From assembly GCA_024195265.1 (NCBI GenBank), contig JAJLRJ010000006.1, positions 28,901,352 through 28,965,351 on the forward strand: 64,000 nt of DNA, given 5' to 3'. Positions within the stretch are counted from its first letter, which is position 1. Each line of letters opens with the position of its first letter. Positions 45,915 to 56,129 of this stretch are shown piece after piece. A program made the position numbers and the translations under genes. The stretch comes from Dendrophyllia cribrosa. Taxonomy: Eukaryota > Cnidaria > Anthozoa > Scleractinia > Dendrophylliidae. The notes beneath the pieces were generated by a model, which did not search any database, was not told the origin of the DNA, and saw nothing but the letters and a program-made list of their open reading frames with translations.

Positions 45915-48900
45915 AAAACGAACAATATTTGATCTAAAATTACACTTATTTCCTCGGCTACTGCCGGGATAATAGCCAAGGACAAATGCACTGCAGACTG
46001 CTGACGAAATGTGTTGTTTAGAACACCTTGGTTTTATACTAAGCGATTGCGGAAATAAACAATCAGACTCGGTGACTTACTTGCTTAACCTTGAAATTTA
46101 AAAGAAACTCAAGCCTAAGGTCATTCCTTCCTTAATAGCTGTTACTTTGATTATTAATGACCGACAATTACCATCATCCGAGAGAGATTACTGACAGGAT
46201 TAATGTAAACAAAATTTGTGTCTTGATTCTCTATTCAATATAACTTTATTTATCGAGGGTGGAGTACATTGTAGTACAAAACTATTTTTTTGGAGTCTGA
46301 AAACTTTTGGTGCCGAAAAAGCTACGTCATGTGTCAAATGTCTACAAACAAAGATCCAGTTTTGGTTGCTTTTAAAAGCTAAGCGATATAATCCTAAACA
46401 AATCGGGCTGGTTTGCGGGTAAGTAGGAGCTACACCGCCATCCGATACTGAGAAACTGAAGTTTAAAAATAGTTCTCAGGTCCGATATGTTTTCGAGACT
46501 GTTTTAGTTGAGAAACGCGCCTCCTCTGGCCCCGGATTCACGTATTACACATCCCGGCCTGCACTTTTTATCCATTGCCAATCATGATATTGTCAGTCGG
46601 TTGGTCAGACTTGCTGTACACGATGGCTTCTTTTGCATTCGTAGCAGGACTCTCAGGAACTGAGGAAATAAACTTGCTTTGATAAGCAAAGCCGGAGAAA
46701 ACCTTCGAACTAACTATCCGGTGATTTAAATGACAGAAAAAAGGTGGCGAACCGGAGCAGGTAAGAATCTCTTCACTGGTGGCCTTTCATTCAGTTGTAT
46801 CATGATTGTGTATATCTCCTGTTTTTGTGCGGCCTTTTCGTCCTATTTATGTTCACAGGCTAAGCGAAACTTAATAGTTTTGCTACTTAATAGCTTTGCT
46901 TAGAAGATTAGAACTGGTTCAAGTAACTGCATGTCGTGAAGCGGCAAAGAGTGATGGAGAAACGCTATCACTGAGAAACTGAGAAACTGTAATACCGCTT
47001 TGTCAAGGTGATTAAGATCTGGGCTATTTTTACGTGAGCTACGTCAAATGTGAAGTGGCTTTTTCCATCATAAAGCGTAATCTTCTAAAAAAAATACGAG
47101 TCACGATTTTCCACAACCATTATCAGTGAAATAGGTTTTGAATTTCAAGCTGTCACTCATGATTACTTGGACGGTATAAATGCACTGGATTTTACATGAA
47201 GTGGTCATCTATTTTTCTGTGATACATCAATGGTTCAAAATTGCGCGGTGAGATGGGGGTGGGGGGGGGGAGGGATTAATACGAGTTTTGAAAAGTACCC
47301 CGTGTATTTAAGCAAAAGTTTTTCTTTCGTCGAATTCACCCGGTTTTACATTTTCTCTCCTCGACCATCTGTCCCCGTGTTTTCGATGCGCCTGAGCACT
47401 TACCTTGCCCTGGTAAAGTTATCGAAGGCTTGAAGCCGTATACTCCGGTGCCTAAAAGTCAGTTGTCCCGTATCAATATTTGAAATGATAGCTCTGTTAT
47501 AACGCGGAAATACTGAGTATATAAGGAGAGTAGTTCTTTGCATTTCAGCTGAAAGGAAATTTAGTTATAAAGCGGATTACGGTAAAGGGAGTGGCGCTAA
47601 CAGGAATTCACGGAAAATTAAAAAATATATACAAAAAGGAAACCGTTCAAGAGAGGCATAACGATTTCATTGGCGGAAATTTTTAAGACCGTTCTGCAAA
47701 ATTCAAAATACGATCCGCCAAATGTAATCATGATTGGGGAAGGATTAAACTAAATACGAGAAACCCCAGTTAACGTAGCAGATGAAATACTCCAGTTAAC
47801 GTAGTAGACACTGATTAACCTGCTTAAAAGCAGGTTATTTATTATAATCACCAAGATGCTACAAGCCGAAAAAAATTAGTGGACTGGCGGAGCAAACACT
47901 ATCGCGCTGACGCCATTGTAGCACTCACTTCTCTGTTTTGCTGTAACATATTCAGCCAGGAATCATGTTTCCGCCGGTTTTAGATCGCTTTAGGCCATCA
48001 CTGAATGAAAACCCATTAATCCTCTCTTGCCGAAGGAGGGGGTGGAAATAAAAACTCCTGTACAAGCTGTTTAGGTACCTAAGGTATGTACGGCTTTAAA
48101 AGTATGGCTTTGAGCTGTTTTTGTCTGAAACTAGGTAGAGTGTAGAAGAAAAAGGTTGACAGAAAATGTTTTCAGTGGTTAGTGGACGATGCATATATTG
48201 TCATCTATATATAAGCGCACCGACGCGCAATTCTTCCCCTCGGTACCCCATTAAAAATAGCATCCCATTGAAGCAATCTTCACTCTTCACCCCGATATTA
48301 TTAAAGACAAGTTTGTCACGCCAACGATTTTACGGTCATCCACGGCGAACTTTTCGGCGTGGTCTTGGCAGCATCACTTAGAACAAAAGGCCCATTATTT
48401 AACTAGGCCTATTCAGTGTTTAATAAAGAGGAAGACATTTTCACCACATCTATGCTAACTGTGAGGGTGTCACCCTTCCAAGAAAAATACGTTTCCTTTA
48501 ACTTTGCTTCCATTTCCGAACATGACGTCAGTCGTGTGTAGGAAATGGACGAATACACATGAAACAGTCAAAAAAGTTTTCATAGTTTCGTTTTAGTTGC
48601 ACTGAAAACTCGGCAACACAGTGTAAAGAGAAAGAACATAAGAGGATTAGTGACACCACAACTATTTTCAGCTCTCTTGAAGAGAGAACAGTTTTGATGT
48701 CCACAAAATACACATGGCGCAATCGAAAAATGATTTATTCAAGTTCGCGCACGTCTCGCTGCATGTTTAAGGTGATTCCATTGAAAAAGAAGGAATTTTT
48801 ACGATTTTCTAAAACTTGGTCCAGATGGTAATTATGTTATGAGCATCACAAAAATAAAATAAAAAATAGGGGTTACCGTGCTCGTTTTTGCACAACATGG

Positions 48901-49669
48901 ATGGCCATTATAGTAACTAAACGACCCGCGAGGTTTCACTACTGAACCCTAGTAATCAGAAAGGGGCCTATAATTTCTAAAAAAAAAATCATTGCTTGGA
49001 TTAAAATAATAGAGCAGTACAAGAAAATTGACTTTGATCTTACATTATAAACTATTTTAGTTGACCAGGAATTAAGATTATGAAAGAAATTAAAGAATTC
49101 TCGGCGTGCGCGCATACCCAACACTACCTGAAGACGTGTTCTTTACAGCATTCAAATACAAATATTTCAAAGCAGAATTTTTAACTTTTCTTTAAATTGC
49201 GATATATTGTAGTCAACCTTGTGTCATTTAAATTTCTGCATGAAAAATTGGGGGTCACCGTGCTCGTTGTCAAGCTATTGTTCCCGACCAGCGCGAAATC
49301 CTCTTTGTAATTGAATCCTTAAAGGAAACCCTCTTGCTTCAAAATATGGTGAAAGTATGAGAAAAAAGGTTGGTTGGTTAATAATAAAAGATGACGTTTG
49401 TGCAATAGTGGCAGGAGCCATAATCGGTGGCGAAAACCATGAGCGTGGAGCCCAACAAAACAAATAACAAAACATGCCAATTTGTGCAGTGTTGCGCGAT
49501 ATCAAGTGCCCTCCCTCTCAACTCCGCACACCAACCCCATCTCCCCCCCCCCCCCCCCCCCCCCAACCATCTCCCCCCTCTCCGAACATCCAACATCCCC
49601 CATTCCCACACTCTATCGAGTTCTTGTTGCGTCGACGAAGGAGACGCTTCCTAATCTTGTCGGCTAGGC

Positions 49670-49845
49670 GGAAGGAATCGAGAAAAGTGTCGGTACCAAA
49701 TCTGCGCCATCTTGAAACGTCACAATAGTATCCAGCATGCTTAGCGCGTCGTCTAGGCGGAACGAATCGAGAAAAGTGTCGGTACCAAATCTGCGCCATC
49801 TTGAAACGTCACAATAGTATTCCGCATGCTTAGCGCGTGTTTTGA
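49670..49845. repeat. 85-bp tandem duplication
   Basis: Two almost identical copies contain aatcgagaaaagtgtcggta, ccaaatctgcgccatcttga and gcatgcttagcgcgt. The high identity implies a recent duplication. It lies 0.35 kb from the unusual ORF island. Confidence 0.85.
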
Positions 49846-50187
49846 CCTGCGTGCGCACTTTTTTTGCTGCCTCGTGCTCTGACAGCTCGTTCGACAACGT
49901 ACAACGTTCCACAACTACAAGCCGGCCCTAAATTAAGAAAGAACCAGAAACATGCCTGAAACGCTAATGCCATGTCACAACGAGGTACCTAAGGAGACGC
50001 ACTTTAATCTGTGATTACTTCTAGTATTTAGTCACACCGTTCAAAAATATATACTTTTAATTATAGCTTTCAGTTTTTTATGATACTGTTATACAACTTT
50101 AACTTTACACATATACATTATTTTTTCCTCGAATCCGTGTTATTCAATTCTTGAAGAGACAAAATATTCTTATTTGTTAAATGAATT

Positions 50188-50859
50188 TCAAACCATACGC
50201 AACCTCGGTATGTATGACAAAACTTGAATGCAAGTGAAAACGAAGATCGTTTGTTGTAATAAAAAGTATGCTTTCCACTCTCGATACTGCAACCCTTTTA
50301 ATTCTTTAGGAGAGATCACGTACGCCACAGGACCAACCTGTTGAAGTAGGAACTGGGGTTCTTCAGGATTTCCTTTCATCTTTTTACAATTTGTAGGGTT
50401 CAGTTCCTTGCGGAGTGGCACATCCAACCATTGGAAGAATTTGGGCTGTGTTGGTTCCTCATCGCGTTGGGTCAAATACACACGTCCAGGATTCTTGGTG
50501 GTTCGACTGATTCTCATGGAGGGCACCTTGCCGTCAAAACATATGAGCTGGTCCCACACTTGACGAATTGATGCATGGGTCTTGGTCCTGCAGAATTCTA
50601 GGATGTCAACCATGTTTTTCTCTTGTCCAAAGACAGCGCAGGATATTTTAGGACAGAAAAAGAAACTTGACCCGCTCTCGTGCTGTCTACGGTTCAATTC
50701 GGTGTCTTCATGAAAAGGGCATACTGCTGTAGTTGGTGTTGTCTGTACGATTTGGTCCATGGATAGTGTAGTGTTCATCAGGTCTTGGATAGGGTTGGAT
50801 CCTTCAGGTTCCTTCCTCTTCTTACTTTGCAGCTTCTTCTGAGTTTTGGCAGTGGTCAT
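50188..50859 (-). CDS. Island ORF 1: basic zinc-binding-like protein, unknown
   Basis: A 223-residue intronless frame starting at an ATG (MTTAKTQKKLQSKKRKEPEG). The N terminus is Lys/Arg-rich and looks like a nuclear localisation signal. Residues about 47-80 hold CPFH...HESGSSFFFCPKISCAVF, a plausible CxxH/CxxxxC zinc site. The C-terminal half has PKFFQWLDVPLRKEL and VAYVISPKELKGL. I do not recognise the family. It is divergent from the plus-strand ORFs of the island, sharing a 570-bp control region with them. A CATAAAAT word lies about 50 bp upstream of the ATG. Nothing in it looks like a coral household gene; viral or element origin is an inference. Confidence 0.55.
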   Translation of the reverse strand: MTTAKTQKKLQSKKRKEPEGSNPIQDLMNTTLSMDQIVQTTPTTAVCPFHEDTELNRRQHESGSSFFFCPKISCAVFGQEKNMVDILEFCRTKTHASIRQVWDQLICFDGKVPSMRISRTTKNPGRVYLTQRDEEPTQPKFFQWLDVPLRKELNPTNCKKMKGNPEEPQFLLQQVGPVAYVISPKELKGLQYREWKAYFLLQQTIFVFTCIQVLSYIPRLRMV

Positions 50860-51431
50860 TCTTCTGACTGGCTAGGAAAACAGCGAATGAAGTGAACGAA
50901 AAAGTCGCAGATTTTATGTGTATTGACAACAATGAGCGCTCCATCATTGGTCAGCTCCAAAAGGTCATACTGTTTCGTGATTGGTCAGAATTGACGTCAC
51001 ACACCACGTGTTCAAACATGTTCAGCTGGTTCATGCTGAGTCAGCGTTGACGTCACCTGCCAAGTGCTCCCAAAGGACGCTTTGTCCCAACATGTTCAGA
51101 CTGGCTCGTGATACTGTTTCATGATTGGTCAGAATTGGCTCCACCCTCCACGTCCATCAAAAGGACGCTTTGTCCATATATGGATACAAGGACAAGATAA
51201 AAAGCCAGCTTGCCGTACATGTTTCATTCGGGACATGAGCTGTGAGTGCTGCACATTAACTGCTTATAACGGAGATTCAAGTCAATTGGCTTACCAAAGA
51301 AGGAATTTCTCAGGTAATTATACTTTTATGACATTGCAAATCGTCAAGTCTCTGCCAGACGTGATTCTCAAAGGCTATTTGAGTCAAGAATTTGACTTGT
51401 GTGCTACGTGTAGACGTTTACATCATTTGGC
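50860..51431. promoter_or_regulatory. Divergent promoter region with duplicated elements
   Basis: The stretch between divergent ORFs has two copies of tactgtttcgtgattggtca (50968 and 51112), two of aaaggacgctttgtcc (51072 and 51160), two CRE-like TGACGTCA sites (about 50993 and 51051) and several ATTGG (CCAAT) words. A TATA-like catatatgg lies at 51175-51183, about 250 bp before the ORF 2 ATG. Such doubled enhancer blocks are typical of compact DNA virus early promoters. An open frame starting at 51121 runs through the promoter and is not a gene. Confidence 0.6.
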
Positions 51432-51998
51432 ATGGCTGAAGGGCAAAACAAAACAATTTGTGGTGGACTCGACAAGTGGGAAATGGAAACTCCTGAAAAG
51501 GACAAGGCGACTTACTGGAAAGAACAAGCAAAAAAGGCAAACCGAGAAAGTCGAGCCTGGCAGAGACGAACCCGAGGTCTATTAGACGTGTATTTGTGCG
51601 AGTATTGCGAAGACGACATGAACCTAGAATTTGATGAACAAGGTTTATCCTGGTTACCGGACCACAACTGCAATATCGGTAACTTGTACGGCCTGACATG
51701 CAGACGTGCCAGATACATCCTGCAACACGCTGACAACGAGGGAGAGGAGGAAGAGGCCCCTCTAATTGAAAAAGAGAAAAAAATCAAAGCACTCCTAGAA
51801 ACATTGAAAGTTAAGGACGAATTAGCGGGTTTACTCGCGCTCAAAGAAGTCAAAGCACAGATCAGATCCAAAATGGAAAGCCTAAAGAGGGCTTTGGAAC
51901 AACAGGAAAAAGGAAATTTGCGAAAAGCCTACAGCGACAGTTACCCCTTCTACATGTTAGAGGATTTGTTAAATACCATTGAAAAACGGACATATTGA
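51432..51998 (+). CDS. Island ORF 2: Cys-motif protein, paralogue of ORF 3
   Basis: 188 residues from the ATG at 51432. It starts with ICGGLDKWE, has a basic segment, then CEYC and NCN...LTCRRARY, which together could bind zinc. It ends in a helical, charged region (KIKALLETLKVKDEL, LEQQEKGNLRKAYSD, LEDLLNTIEK). The opening and closing regions repeat in ORF 3, so the two are tandem paralogues. The family is unknown to me. Dense spacing and lack of introns fit a viral or mobile origin. Confidence 0.6.
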   Translation: MAEGQNKTICGGLDKWEMETPEKDKATYWKEQAKKANRESRAWQRRTRGLLDVYLCEYCEDDMNLEFDEQGLSWLPDHNCNIGNLYGLTCRRARYILQHADNEGEEEEAPLIEKEKKIKALLETLKVKDELAGLLALKEVKAQIRSKMESLKRALEQQEKGNLRKAYSDSYPFYMLEDLLNTIEKRTY

Positions 51999-52097
51999 AA
52001 GACAAAAATGGTACAATCAACTCAACGATTGAAAACTCTCTCTTTTTGTTTTCAGACTTTACCTGTGTTGTGCGTGCAGACGATTATACCATTAAGC

Positions 52098-52460
52098 ATG
52101 GTTGGAGGGGAAACTGAAACAGTCTGCGGTGGACTCGACAAGTGGGAAAATGAAAAAGACAAAAAAATCAAAACACTCCGAGAAACATTGAAAGTAGAGG
52201 ACGAATTGGACTGTTTACTCACCCTCGACGAAGTAAGATCGTTAATTCTATCCAAACTCAATTCTGTCAATTATGCTTTGGAACAATTGGAACAAGGCAA
52301 CGTCACCAAAGCCTACGGGGACTATTGGCCCGTGGCTGCCCTAGAGGATTTGTTAGACACGATCGAAAATGGCCACATTGAAAAGCAACGAAAAGAGTGG
52401 GAAAGAAAGCTAGAGGAACAGATTGAACTAGAGGAACAGATTGAAGCTGAAATGAACTAA
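52098..52460 (+). CDS. Island ORF 3: short coiled-coil paralogue of ORF 2
   Basis: 120 residues from the ATG at 52098. VCGGLDKWE, KIKTLRETLKVEDEL, LEQGNVTKAYGDYW and LEDLLDTIEN match ORF 2, but the Cys-rich middle is absent; the tail is a Glu-rich coiled coil (LEEQIELEEQIEAEMN). Upstream sequence also resembles that of ORF 2, so the duplication included the 5-prime region. The stop overlaps an AATAAA-like word (52461-52466). ORF 4 starts 21 bp on. Confidence 0.6.
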   Translation: MVGGETETVCGGLDKWENEKDKKIKTLRETLKVEDELDCLLTLDEVRSLILSKLNSVNYALEQLEQGNVTKAYGDYWPVAALEDLLDTIENGHIEKQRKEWERKLEEQIELEEQIEAEMN

Positions 52461-52481
52461 AATAAACTTTTACCATTGCAG

Positions 52482-52999
52482 ATGTCGCGCATTTGTCTTT
52501 GCATTGATCTCGAAGGATTCTTTGTTCTCGACCGTTTTGTCATCAGGGAACTCGGATGGTGTGATTGGTCAGGCACTGATTACGGCTACGAACATTACAA
52601 TCATCCGTGGACACACAGAGACCTGGACCACAAAGACAGACGAACCGTCTCGTATTGTACAAAATTTATTCATGGCCTCCCTTTTGTCCCAGACCTCTGG
52701 AAAAGGCGAAAGACAAAGAAGCTGTTTACATCAAAGTATTGGAACTTTACGAAGAATTCAGAACCCCCGAACGAACTGTGATTGCCTACAAGGGCGGCCA
52801 CGTTGAAAGAGATTTGCTCAATTTTTTAGAAATACCACATTGTAATTTAGAATTGTTTCATTGTCCTCCTTTACGCATTTTAACCCCGAGTGATCCTACC
52901 CTAGATTGTGGATGTCATGTCAATCACAAACATCATTGTGCCATGTTAGAATGTAAAACTTTTATTGAGTGGACTCATTTACAAATTAAACTTTTTTAA
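52482..52999 (+). pseudogene. Island ORF 4: DEDD-exonuclease-like, frameshifted
   Basis: The first frame (ATG at 52482) gives CIDLEGFFVLDRFVIRELGW, with the D-x-E motif of DEDD/RNase-H-like 3-5 exonucleases, then FIHGLPFVP. Similarity then moves to the next frame, near 52700, which supplies VIAYKGGHVERDLLNFL, CGCHVNHKHHCAMLECKTF and a final helix ending at 52999. The order of motifs suggests one protein of about 170 residues broken by a single frameshift, either a mutation or a sequencing error. Exonuclease function is inferred from the D-x-E motif and general layout only. Its 3-prime end overlaps ORF 5 tail to tail by 4 bp. Confidence 0.55.
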
Positions 53000-53520
53000 A
53001 AATTACATTTTGTTATCACTGTCTTCCGAACAATGTTCATGTCCAGTGGTTTCCATGAAGCTTCTAGGGCTGCATAGGTTTCATGGCATTTGCTACACCA
53101 ACAAGCGCTGTGACATCCTTTGCACAGCAAACAAAAAATTTTGAACCAGTCAAATCTGCGGGGTTCTTCCAAAACAATCTGATGTTCAGAATCTTGGGTA
53201 GGTAATTGAAACCCATTCTCCGGGATCAGTCTTTGTAATCTTGGACAAAAGGGCATCATCCTGGCTTCTGCATGGACCCAATCCCAACCCTGTTCCATTT
53301 TTCTTTGAAGGGCTTGCGTCACCTCATGTTTTATCATGGTTTGGGACACGGTCACAATATCTTTGCGAACATCCCACGGAAGATAATCCCAATAACTGTC
53401 ATCATCTTCAAACTGGTTCAATGGAACACTCATGAATGTTTTTTTCGACGACTGAGGGGTAACATTGCCGTCTCCGGGATTTTCTTTCCGACGTTTAACG
53501 GATGACGAGACGACCTCCAT
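52996..53520 (-). CDS. Island ORF 5: Cys-rich C-terminal protein, unknown
   Basis: 174 residues from the ATG at 53520 (MEVVSSSVKRRKENPG); an upstream GTG start is unnecessary. The N terminus is basic. The middle has DDDSYWDYLPWDVRKDI and a helix, and the end carries a dense cysteine cluster (CLLCKGCHSACWCSKC) likely to bind zinc. I recognise no family. A TATA-like GGTATAAAC lies about 120 bp upstream on the minus strand. It converges on ORF 4 with a 4-bp overlap, which is unusual for host genes and common in compact viral genomes. Confidence 0.55.
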   Translation of the reverse strand: MEVVSSSVKRRKENPGDGNVTPQSSKKTFMSVPLNQFEDDDSYWDYLPWDVRKDIVTVSQTMIKHEVTQALQRKMEQGWDWVHAEARMMPFCPRLQRLIPENGFQLPTQDSEHQIVLEEPRRFDWFKIFCLLCKGCHSACWCSKCHETYAALEASWKPLDMNIVRKTVITKCNF

Positions 53521-53589
53521 GTAACTGCTTGTAAAAAATAAAACCGCCGACACGCTTTCTCTGGGTTATTATGCCAATGAATTTGCGCT

Positions 53590-53800
53590 AAAACCAAAAT
53601 AGGGTACTGCGCATGCGTAGTCCAACCACAGTGTCCCCGTTTATACCACATGGAAGAGAATGTGTGTGACAGTTAGGTTAGACATTGAATTTAAAGCCAT
53701 TGAGAGCAAAAACCCCTACTGCGCATGCGTCCTGGTTGAAAAAAGCCAAAGTGTTGTCCCACATGCAAGAGAACGTGTGCTCTAATAAAGGGATCTCAGA
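53590..53800 (-). promoter_or_regulatory. Duplicated NRF1-like promoter block for island ORF 5
   Basis: ACTGCGCATGCGT occurs twice (about 53608 and 53718), each followed by related sequence with cacatggaagagaatgtgtg or cacatgcaagagaacgtgtg. TGCGCATGCGCA-type palindromes are NRF1 sites in animals. A TATA-like word (GGTATAAAC, minus strand) sits at about 53638-53648, between the site and the ATG. Confidence 0.5.
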
Positions 53801-53904
53801 ATTGGGGCTTAGGTAAGCAATACACGACTTTGTTCGTTTTGCACTAGCGGGGGCCCGCCTTGAACTGGATGGGCCCCCACTGACTTTGATGAATAAATCA
53901 TGAG

Positions 53905-54262
53905 ATCCACCATTTTGAATAAACATTTACATACGCCATTTTGAATTTTTTATGAGGTCCGCCATTTTGAATTTTAAATCTTATCCGCCATTTTGAATAT
54001 TTAATCTGGTCCGCCATTTTGAATTTTTAAATCTTATCCGCCATTTTGAATTTTTTAATCCTATCCGCCATTTTGAATTTTTTATGAGGTCCGCCATTTT
54101 GAATTTTTAAAACCTTATCCGCCATTTTGAATATTTCATCAGGTCCGCCATTTTGAATTTTTAAAATCTTATCCGCCATTTTGAATATCTTAGGGTTTAC
54201 TCGCCATTTTGAATTAGGGTTAATATGCTAATGACTTAGGGTTAAGCCGCCATCTTGAATTA
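53905..54262. repeat. Satellite of about 13 CCGCCATTTTGAAT units
   Basis: Units of roughly 25 bp, ccgccattttgaattttt plus a variable spacer (taatcttat or atgaggt), run from 53905 to 54260, decaying at both edges (ccaccattttg at the left, ccgccatcttg at the right). CCGCCATTTTG equals the consensus binding word of the zinc-finger factor YY1. Confidence 0.85.
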
Positions 54263-54421
54263 GGGTTAGTATGCTTCGATGTATAGAACGTTACGAAAGG
54301 TGGAATGTAAAAGCAGGCATACGCCTGTTTATGTAGAATTTCGTAGCAAATTCGTCCTGACATGCATAACCAGGGCCCGAAAAATTAAAATGTTTTTTGC
54401 TGCGTGGCACTCACGGTTAAT

Positions 54422-54540
54422 GATAATATTGAAATTTAAATTTAAGTCTGAATGCCGAAAAAGAACTGACAAAGACAGTCAGACTGTCTTTGTCAGTTCT
54501 TTTTCGGCATTCAGACTTAAATTTATATTTCAATATTATC
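54422..54540. repeat. 119-bp near-perfect palindrome
   Basis: 59-bp arms (54422-54480 and 54482-54540) differ at a single position and are separated by one base. The arms contain AATGCCGAAAAAGAACTGAC. It is flanked by direct copies of ATAACCAGGGCCCG (about 54366 and 54543), so it was probably inserted with a target duplication. Confidence 0.9.
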
Positions 54541-54545
54541 AATAA

Positions 54546-54792
54546 CCAGGGCCCGGTTGTTCGAAAGCAGGTTAACGCTAACCCAGGATTTAAACTTAAC
54601 CGAGGATTTAACTTCTCTAGTTAGAAGTGTTTTCAAAAGCTAATTATAAATTACATGCGAAGACAAGTCAGAGACGAAACTAAAGGGCAAAAATACTTTG
54701 GAAAAACCTCCATTGGTTAATTATTTAACTGGAATCAAAATTGATGCTTACTCTGGGTTAGCGTAACCTCGCTTTTTACAACCCGGCCCAGG
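54546..54792. mobile_element. MITE with GGGCCCGGTTGT ends
   Basis: The left end ...GGCCCGGTTGTTCGAAAGCAG and the right end ...TTTTTACAACCCGGCCC are imperfect inverted repeats. GTTAACGCTAACCCAG inside the left end pairs with TGGGTTAGCGTAACC inside the right. It is about 247 bp and non-coding. Confidence 0.65.
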
Positions 54793-54949
54793 AGTATAAG
54801 CTCCTGACATAACTTATTAAAATTATCAATTCTCATATGTACAGCGTGTTCTAGTTGCATTTCTTTCACCCCTCACAATCTTTTGGGCGATGCGGTTTAC
54901 CCTCATCTAACATCAAAATTAAGAAAAAATACCAAATTTAATTTTGTAA

Positions 54950-55140
54950 AATATTGAAAAACAAATGGTACTATGCAAAAGTACTGCCGAAGAGGTTTCA
55001 TTTGAATGGTCACACCATAGGATTTCATCAACAGACTCAAAAGTTAGAACAAATAGTACCATGCAAAAGTACTGCTGAAGAGGTTTCATTTGAATGGTCA
55101 CACCATAGGATTTCATCCACAGACTCAAAAGTTGGAACTA
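54950..55140. repeat. Tandem pair of an 89-bp dispersed repeat
   Basis: Two copies share atgcaaaagtactgc, gaagaggtttcatttgaatg and catcAACAGACTCAAAAGTT-like ends. A third, single copy lies inverted at 62165-62370 in a longer form bounded by ttaaccctttcactcccaga and gggagtgaaagggttaa, i.e. the ends of the parent element. Confidence 0.8.
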
Positions 55141-56129
55141 CACTATATGTTTCCATTATTGACTTTGGGAGTGAGAGAGTAAACAAGGAATGTTCGTGCT
55201 AGCGACAAAAAGAGCTAATTGGGGACACTATAACATAAACCCTACAAAGTCAAACAAATATATCTATCTCATGTATCTAGAATTTTTAACTATAAAATGA
55301 AAAAACAAAACTTGTGCTGGAAAACTCCAAAAAGTTAACAATCTCGTGTTTTCACACAACCGACAAACTTCGTTCTCTGGGTTCTTTCTTCTCGAGGCAG
55401 GAAGAGAGAGGACGCTGTGAAACGAGGAACAAATGTGCACAAGTCAAATGCGAATTTGCCAACCTGAACTCAAAACAGTTGGCGAAACAGTTGGCGAAAA
55501 AGTTGGCGCCAACAGTTGGCCAACATGTTTGTCAATTGTTGGTGCGACGTTCCAGACACACCAACTTTATTTTGACAACTCGAGATTGCCAACTTCAGTT
55601 TGTTTGTTTTTTTCTTTGTCGTGTGAACGCGCCAATGCGCTTCGCTCTCCGCATTCCGGTTGCCCGGAACAGCTATTTGCAATCATTTCCAATATTTTTA
55701 AGGAGTACCAATTGTCGAGTAGTCTCTAGCTGTCATTTTTTAGACAGTCGGGCGGGCAAGCAAGTCACAAAAACAAGCTCGGCGAGACTGGAGCGAGCGA
55801 ACGAGACGAGAGGAACCTGGGGGAGAGGCGGGAGGAAAAGGCCTGCCTCTTCCCGCCTCTTCCTCAGTCCCCGCTCGGCCCGTCTTAATTTCGTTCGCTC
55901 TGTCGATCGCGTGATGCTCGACTGCTGTACTATCAGGGACTGCCAGCAGTCTAGGTAGAGGGGAAGGATTGCGTGATGAGGAAACATTGCGTGACTAGTC
56001 CTAACGACGTCTGTATTGGAGGCTAATTTTTGGGTAATTATTTCTCAACTACATAGAAATGGTTGGTAACGAGATAGAAAAAGTGTGTGAGATATACATT
56101 TCAGTGGCTGTTGTCTGGGTAACCGTTGC

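Larger units (their letters stand above)
42036..50187. other. Gene-poor 8 kb upstream of FRMD8
   Basis: No coding exon is supported. The FRMD8 5-prime UTR exon and promoter should lie here; a candidate donor (CCTCAAG followed by gtgaga on the minus strand) stands near 44570. Otherwise I see a MITE (45722-45914), a small hairpin (47817-47836), G and C homopolymers (about 47258 and 49543), and a tandem duplication (49670-49845). Open frames up to 93 codons have no domain or splice context. Confidence 0.55.
54263..56129. other. Repeat-rich interval before WDR81, no gene
   Basis: Besides the palindrome, MITE and tandem duplication listed separately, the interval holds a 645-bp open frame (55314-55958). 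It runs through repeated cagttggcgaa words and low-complexity GA-rich sequence and has no domain, so I do not call it. The WDR81 3-prime UTR and poly(A) site should lie at its right end. Confidence 0.5.

Noticed and set aside
51121..51585. 154-codon frame that overlaps island ORF 2
   Set aside because: Its start lies within promoter repeats, before the TATA word, and its sequence past 51432 is an out-of-frame reading of ORF 2.
55314..55958. 214-codon open frame on the plus strand
   Set aside because: It runs through tandem cagttggcgaa words and GA-rich low-complexity DNA, has no domain, and its frame is also open on the other strand in parts.
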